Of a stretch of 64,000 bases of DNA, positions 60,809 to 64,000 are shown one piece after another (within the stretch, counting starts at the first letter, position 1; every line of letters starts with the position of its first letter). This DNA comes from Paenibacillus turpanensis (GTDB taxonomy: Bacteria > Bacillota > Bacilli > Paenibacillales > YIM-B00363): positions 120,518 through 184,517 of the forward strand of contig NZ_WTLI01000010.1 of NCBI RefSeq assembly GCF_011421635.1. The letters run 5' to 3'. The notes below the pieces were generated by a model, which saw only the letters and a list, made by a program, of their open reading frames with translations, did not search any database and had not been told where the DNA came from. Position numbers and translations under genes: made by a program.

Positions 60809-61195
60809 CTAATCTTTTCCTCCGTTTGCAATCCACCGTTCCACTGTTTCGATCAATAAAAGCGGACTGAATGGCTTCACAATATAATCGCTGACACCAG
60901 CCTCCAATGCGCGCTCACGGTCCTTATCGAGCGCTTTGGCGGTTAGCAGCAGCACCGGTTTACTGCGATTCGGGTTATCATGGCTCCGCAGCCACTCGCA
61001 TACCTCTACCCCGGTTTTTTCCGGCATCATGTAATCTAATATAATCATATCGAAGGGTTCTCTTTGAAGATGCTCCAGAGCGGTCACTCCATCCTCCGCT
61101 TCGATAATGTCGTAGCCTTCATCTGCTAATGTTTCATAGAGCAAAAAACGAAGTGCCTCTTCATCGTCCGCCAATAAAATTTTATATGGAGACAT
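60809..61195 (-). CDS. CheY-like single-domain response regulator
   Basis: 128-residue receiver alone, without output domain. Acidic pocket DDE (LLADDEEALRF), phospho-acceptor Asp in MIILDYMMPEKTG, Thr in LLLTAKA and Lys in YIVKPFSP. GAGGG precedes the ATG. It ends directly before the Hpt-REC-GGDEF-REC gene and presumably exchanges phosphate with its Hpt domain. No histidine kinase is adjacent. Confidence 0.92.
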   Translation of the reverse strand: MSPYKILLADDEEALRFLLYETLADEGYDIIEAEDGVTALEHLQREPFDMIILDYMMPEKTGVEVCEWLRSHDNPNRSKPVLLLTAKALDKDRERALEAGVSDYIVKPFSPLLLIETVERWIANGGKD

Positions 61196-61251
61196 TGGGC
61201 ATCCCTCACTTTTTCATTGAATGCCCTCATTATATCACGTTTTTTTGAGAA

Positions 61252-61611
61252 TCAAACCCAAGAATTCGACAAAATTCGAGGAAAATCCCTATCATTCTTC
61301 CAAATATATACCCATCCCTCGTACGATTGACGGCTGTCCCGGGTCCATATTCGTTCGTAATCATTACGAGAATCCTCCGGCCCATAATAGTCCTCCCACT
61401 CGTCCATTATCGGCAGCGCCTCTTCCTTCAGCAGCAGCCATTCACCGGCAATCTCCTCCCCTTGCGGATCGATGACGAGCCCCGGCCATGCTCCGGCGTT
61501 GTATAAATAGCCTGTAACACTCCCTGGATTGCATTCAAGGATATAGGGTTCAATACGGTGACGTGCGGATTGACCGCTGCGGAGTGTCCCATACACGAAA
61601 ACAGATATCAT
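61252..61611 (-). CDS. gamma-glutamylcyclotransferase-like protein
   Basis: 119-residue GGCT/AIG2-like fold protein: the substrate-loop motif VFVYGTLRSGQS at the start, GYLYNAGAWPGLV, and the catalytic-Glu region EWLLLKEEALPIMDEWEDYYG. Such enzymes cleave gamma-glutamyl amides to 5-oxoproline; the actual substrate is unknown. AAGGAG lies 4 bases before the ATG. The 5-oxoprolinase genes pxpA and pxpC lie about 1-2 kb away, an interesting but unproven link. Confidence 0.85.
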   Translation of the reverse strand: MISVFVYGTLRSGQSARHRIEPYILECNPGSVTGYLYNAGAWPGLVIDPQGEEIAGEWLLLKEEALPIMDEWEDYYGPEDSRNDYERIWTRDSRQSYEGWVYIWKNDRDFPRILSNSWV

Positions 61612-61626
61612 TTCTCTCCTTCTTTC

Positions 61627-61671
61627 TAAAAAAACACCGCTCCCTTACAATTCACAGGGAACGGCGTTTTC
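61627..61671 (-). terminator. Terminator of the CD3324-like gene
   Basis: Minus strand: AACGCCGTTCCCT pairs with AGGGAGCGGTGTT, followed by a T run. Confidence 0.75.
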
Positions 61672-61686
61672 GTAATCGAATGATTT

Positions 61687-61983
61687 TCATCTAGCGGAAA
61701 CAGCCTCTCTTTGCGACTGTCTCATTTTCAAAATGATCTTGCGGATGCTATCCTCCGAAAGATGATATTTTTGCGTCAGCTGAATGGTCGTCATCCCATT
61801 TTTATACTGCAAATAAATTTCTTTGTTCCGCTTCAGCATTTGCTGCCGCGTCCCATTATTTTCACCCCAGCCCGCGCGGGTTTGGGATTGCTTCGGTATA
61901 TAAATCAATTCGCCCTCAATATACTGCTGCAGCTCTTTAAGCAGGCTAGGAGGAAGAATATCCCTTCCATTTTTGTAGCTCAT
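61687..61983 (-). CDS. CD3324-like small DNA-binding protein
   Basis: 98-residue protein with a helix-turn-helix at the C-terminus (GMTTIQLTQKYHLSEDSIRKIILKM) and an N-terminal conserved stretch (LLKELQQYIEGELIYIPK). It belongs to the CD3324/Mor-like family of small regulators; targets are unknown. GGAGG lies 9 bases before the ATG. A possible 35-codon ORF overlaps its first 35 bases in another frame. Confidence 0.8.
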   Translation of the reverse strand: MSYKNGRDILPPSLLKELQQYIEGELIYIPKQSQTRAGWGENNGTRQQMLKRNKEIYLQYKNGMTTIQLTQKYHLSEDSIRKIILKMRQSQREAVSAR

Positions 61984-62056
61984 ATACGAATACCTCCGAT
62001 TTGTGTAATGATGAAAAATTACGGTTCTGGTTTACTGCATAAACTCTTGTGTCCAT
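61949..62056 (-). CDS. possible 35-residue ORF overlapping the CD3324-like gene
   Basis: An ATG at 62056 follows a perfect AAGGAGG at 9-base spacing and opens a frame of 35 codons (MDTRVYAVNQNRNFSSLHKS then EVFVYELQKWKGYSSS), ending inside the downstream gene. It may encode a small protein or be a translational coupler for the regulator gene. Only the ribosome site and arrangement support it. Confidence 0.35.
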
Positions 62057-62134
62057 CACACGGCACCTCCTTATTAGAATAAAAAAATGTGGTCAAGCGG
62101 TTAAAACTCGGGTGCAAGCTCGCAGCCCGTGAAA

Positions 62135-62165
62135 CGAAAAGACCCCGCAAATGAATGCGGGGCCC
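62135..62165 (-). terminator. Second hairpin terminator behind the 24-codon gene
   Basis: Minus strand: GCCCCGCA pairs with TGCGGGGTC around TTCATT, followed by TTTTCGTTT. It stands in tandem with the terminator at 62172-62205. Confidence 0.65.
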
Positions 62166-62171
62166 TTGTAT

Positions 62172-62206
62172 CAATAAAAAAGAGCACGAAACCTAGTCGC
62201 ACTCTA
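62172..62206 (-). terminator. Terminator of the 24-codon gene
   Basis: Minus strand: AGAGTGCGA pairs with TCGTGCTCT (two G-U pairs) around CTAGGTT, followed by six T. It begins 35 bases after the stop codon. Confidence 0.6.
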
Positions 62207-62240
62207 TTTTTATTCCATAGGAAAATGAATGAGGCGCAGG

Positions 62241-62315
62241 TTATTCCGCAGCACGTCCTGTATTCAATTGGCGGTTTGCTGGATGTATCATCATATTGAA
62301 TACGGTGCCGGACAT
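62241..62315 (-). CDS. 24-residue peptide gene
   Basis: A complete mini-gene: promoter (62371-62400), AGAGGAGG ribosome site 9 bases before the ATG, 24 codons, TAA and two terminators in tandem. The product MSGTVFNMMIHPANRQLNTG plus RAAE is neither a typical toxin helix nor a signal peptide; it is polar and carries one His, two Met and two Arg. I do not recognise the family. Confidence 0.55.
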   Translation of the reverse strand: MSGTVFNMMIHPANRQLNTGRAAE

Positions 62316-62370
62316 GTTTGCGAAACCTCCTCTAAAAAAATGTTATGTATCGATAAGGAAATCTTTACCT

Positions 62371-62400
62371 ATTATATGCCAAATACAATGTGAACGGCAA
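62371..62400 (-). promoter_or_regulatory. Promoter of the 24-codon gene
   Basis: Minus strand: TTGCCG (62395-62400), 18 bases, consensus TATAAT (62371-62376), 55 bases before the start codon. Confidence 0.5.
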
Positions 62401-62409
62401 CTGCTTTTT

Positions 62410-62445
62410 TTAAAAGAGGGACCTTCCGGTCCCCCGAAATCGGCT
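62410..62445 (-). terminator. Isolated hairpin terminator upstream of the 24-codon gene
   Basis: Minus strand: GGGACC-GGAA-GGTCCC followed by TCTTTT. The sequence before it, 62446-62610, holds a 12-bp palindrome (AGCCGGCCGGCT) and a 13-codon ORF, but no convincing gene. Confidence 0.5.
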
Positions 62446-62609
62446 CCGTCCTAGACGGAAACCACCTCATACGATTGGATCAACTCGATCACGCTCCTTT
62501 CCTGGAGTTTGAGCCGGCCGGCTTATGATAAGTGTAGCGCCTCAGACTCCGTACGGATAGGGAGAAATTAACTGTAACCAAGGTTTCCGGCGAGTGGAGC
62601 TGATAAGCA

Positions 62610-62646
62610 GAAAAAAAGATCAGCCTAAGAAAGTAGACTGATCCTC
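62610..62646 (-). terminator. Terminator of pxpA
   Basis: Minus strand: GATCAGTCTA / TAGGCTGATC stem followed by seven T, just after the pxpA stop. Confidence 0.7.
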
Positions 62647-62653
62647 GCAGCGG

Positions 62654-63445
62654 TTATGGAAGCGCACGGATTCGAACGTCCGCCTCGCTTAAAAGCTTTT
62701 TTAAACGCTCGGCGAAGTTTTCCTGCTGGGCGGTGTCCCCATGCAGGCACAACGTGTCGGGAAGTCCGACGTATACCGTAGACCCGTCCGGTCCGGACGC
62801 TTCACCATTTTGCGCCAGGCGGACGACCTGACGGCAGATCGCAGCCGGATCATGAAACACCGCGTTACGCTCATGACGCGGCGTTAACGTGCCGTCCGCT
62901 TGATAAGAGCGGTCGACAAATGCTTCGGCTGCCGTACGCAGTCCACGGGCACGACCTGCCTCCAGCAGATTGCTTCCCGCTAGGCCTACCAGCGTCAGCT
63001 CCGGATTGTACCGGAATACGGCATCGGCAATCGCCTCAGCCAAGTGCCTTTGAACCGCCGCCATGTTGTACAATGCGCCGTGCGGCTTGACGTGGCGCAG
63101 CCGACCTCCCTCAGAACGAACGAAAGCATCCAAGGCACCGATTTGATAAAGGGTCATATCATAGACTTCTTCCGTGGTGCAGGACATGCTTCTCCTTCCA
63201 AAGCCTTCACGGTCCGGAAAGCCGGGATGGGCGCCGATGGACACGCCTTTTTCCAAGCATAAGCGAACCGTCCTGCGCATAACGGAAGGGTCGCCCGCAT
63301 GGTAGCCGCATGCAATGTTGGCCGAAGAGACAAGATCCAAAAGCTGCTCGTCGCCGGGCAGCCGGTAAATTCCGAAGCTTTCGCCGAGATCGGCGTTTAT
63401 GTCCATAAACAGCGGTTGCCGGGATGGTTTTGTTTCGGTATCCAT
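62654..63445 (-). CDS. pxpA: 5-oxoprolinase subunit A (LamB/YcsF family)
   Basis: Part of the ATP-dependent PxpABC 5-oxoprolinase, which opens 5-oxoproline to glutamate. The 263-residue protein has the LamB/YcsF signature: MDINADLGESFG, SSANIACGYHAGDP, GAHPGFPDREGFGRR and VKPHGALYN. Start is placed at the ATG 63445; the ATG at 63406 (MDINADLG) is the alternative and gives the shortest form of the family. It lies 50 bases behind pxpC on the same strand. Confidence 0.9.
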   Translation of the reverse strand: MDTETKPSRQPLFMDINADLGESFGIYRLPGDEQLLDLVSSANIACGYHAGDPSVMRRTVRLCLEKGVSIGAHPGFPDREGFGRRSMSCTTEEVYDMTLYQIGALDAFVRSEGGRLRHVKPHGALYNMAAVQRHLAEAIADAVFRYNPELTLVGLAGSNLLEAGRARGLRTAAEAFVDRSYQADGTLTPRHERNAVFHDPAAICRQVVRLAQNGEASGPDGSTVYVGLPDTLCLHGDTAQQENFAERLKKLLSEADVRIRALP

Positions 63446-63495
63446 ATGCGCAGGCAAGCCTCTCTTTCCAGGGAAACGCGCTCCCCTTCCTAGGT

Positions 63496-64000
63496 TTATT
63501 CCCCTTGCTTTGCATAACAAGCGATGGCCGTGCTCAGCTCACGCAGCTCCGCTTCCAAAGTAAGCATTTCAGCTGCCGCTTCGCGCAGCGTCACCGGCTG
63601 AAATCGGACGTTGTCCCCCGGTCTCAGCTGCCCGGCGAGCGGCAGGTCGCGTGATATGACAAAGCCGAGCCGCGGGTAGCCGCCGGTCGTCTGCGCATCC
63701 GCCAGCAGCACGATCGGCTGCCCCTCGGGGGGAACCTGTACGGTGCCGGGCACGACGGCCTCGGACAGCATATCCGCTTCGCGCAGCCGCTGGAGCATCG
63801 GGCCGCCGCTTAGGCGCATGCCCATGCGGTCCGACTGCGGCGACACGCGGTAGGCGCCGGCGAAGCACGCGTCAAGCGCAGCGGGCGCGAATTCGCCCTG
63901 CTCGCGGCCCGCCGTCACGCGCAGCACGGCGCGGCCGTCCGGCGCCGGCAGCGGCCGCAGCGAGGCGCTGACGCTCCAGCGCGGCGCAGCATCGGCACCC
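63496..64000 (-). CDS. pxpC: 5-oxoprolinase subunit C (KipA/AHS2 type), 5' end outside window
   Basis: C-terminal part of the biotin-dependent-carboxyltransferase-like subunit. The reading frame stays open to the window end (WSVSASLRPLPAPDGRAVLR is the first visible stretch). Family motifs: YRVSPQSDRMGMRLSG, SEAVVPGTVQVPPEGQPIVLLADAQTTGGYPRLG in two parts (PGTVQVPPEG, ADAQTTGGYPRLG). 168 residues are visible. pxpB, if present, should lie beyond the window end. G+C is high here compared with the rest. Confidence 0.88.
   Translation of the reverse strand, partial: GADAAPRWSVSASLRPLPAPDGRAVLRVTAGREQGEFAPAALDACFAGAYRVSPQSDRMGMRLSGGPMLQRLREADMLSEAVVPGTVQVPPEGQPIVLLADAQTTGGYPRLGFVISRDLPLAGQLRPGDNVRFQPVTLREAAAEMLTLEAELRELSTAIACYAKQGE

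Noticed and set aside
62451..62492. A 13-codon ORF (MIELIQSYEVVSV) behind AAAGGAGC, vaguely like the start of small holin-like toxins
   Set aside because: The GTG is only one base from the ribosome site, the frame ends before any membrane helix and the similarity is too short. It could be a decayed remnant, but this cannot be supported.
1..64000. CRISPR arrays, tRNA/rRNA genes, insertion sequences, restriction-modification or toxin-antitoxin systems
   Set aside because: I looked on both strands and found no regular repeats, tRNA-like cloverleafs, transposases, methylases or recognised toxin-antitoxin pairs.

Overview
The window reads as chromosomal DNA of a spore-forming Firmicute, most likely Paenibacillus or a close relative. 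Supporting signs are genes for a Tlp-type spore protein, a gamma-SASP-like protein, YtxC and a Spo0E-like phosphatase. T-box and S-box leaders, strong AGGAGG ribosome sites, abundant GTG/TTG starts and the futalosine menaquinone enzyme MqnC point the same way. No rRNA, tRNA, CRISPR array, insertion sequence or prophage was seen. The window opens inside a response-regulator gene and closes inside pxpC.

Layout. 1-20 kb: serC, glnA (sigma-A promoter with a GlnR/TnrA-type box upstream), a DAHP synthase and ispH; a response regulator/histidine kinase pair beside an HtrA protease; a YugN-like protein, a LiaF-like protein, a tiny spore protein and a 3D-domain protein; T-box-controlled thrS and ytxC; then an S-box-controlled metA-metI set running toward mqnC. 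19.5-26.7 kb: corA with an unexplained 200-nt leader, an HRDC protein behind a promoter-proximal hairpin, small conserved proteins, a 5'-3' exonuclease, an aminotransferase, tlp, a membrane site-2-type protease and a Spx/ArsC-like protein. 26.7-38 kb: a cobalamin uptake and nucleotide-loop assembly operon under a cobalamin riboswitch (btuF-btuC-btuD-cobT-cobU-cbiB-cobS-cobD-cobQ-pduO), with rluA and further genes coupled behind it. 38-46 kb: a lipoprotein, a Spo0E-like peptide, an alaR/alaT-like pair, cysK, an MFS transporter and a PspA-DUF350-mini-membrane-peptide-zinc-ribbon envelope-stress cluster. 46-57 kb: an atypical SDR, mutS2, a YvlD-like membrane protein, a CuA-type cupredoxin lipoprotein, an SDR, cvpA, an unusually long zapA and T-box-controlled pheS-pheT. 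57-64 kb: an aldo/keto reductase, a PhzF-like enzyme, a Hpt-REC-GGDEF-REC diguanylate cyclase with its CheY-like partner, a GGCT-like protein, a CD3324-like DNA-binding protein, a peptide-rich 650-bp stretch and the 5-oxoprolinase genes pxpA and pxpC.

Most of the window is ordinary core metabolism and translation. The parts that deserve a second look are the short genes and RNA elements: a self-contained 24-codon gene, a 20-bp RNA hairpin between two oxidoreductase-type genes, a terminator sitting just after the HRDC promoter, the corA leader, the B12 promoter whose -35 lies in a terminator loop, the 376-residue ZapA, the CuA-only lipoprotein and the PspA cluster. I saw no clear, wholly novel multi-gene defence or mobile system.
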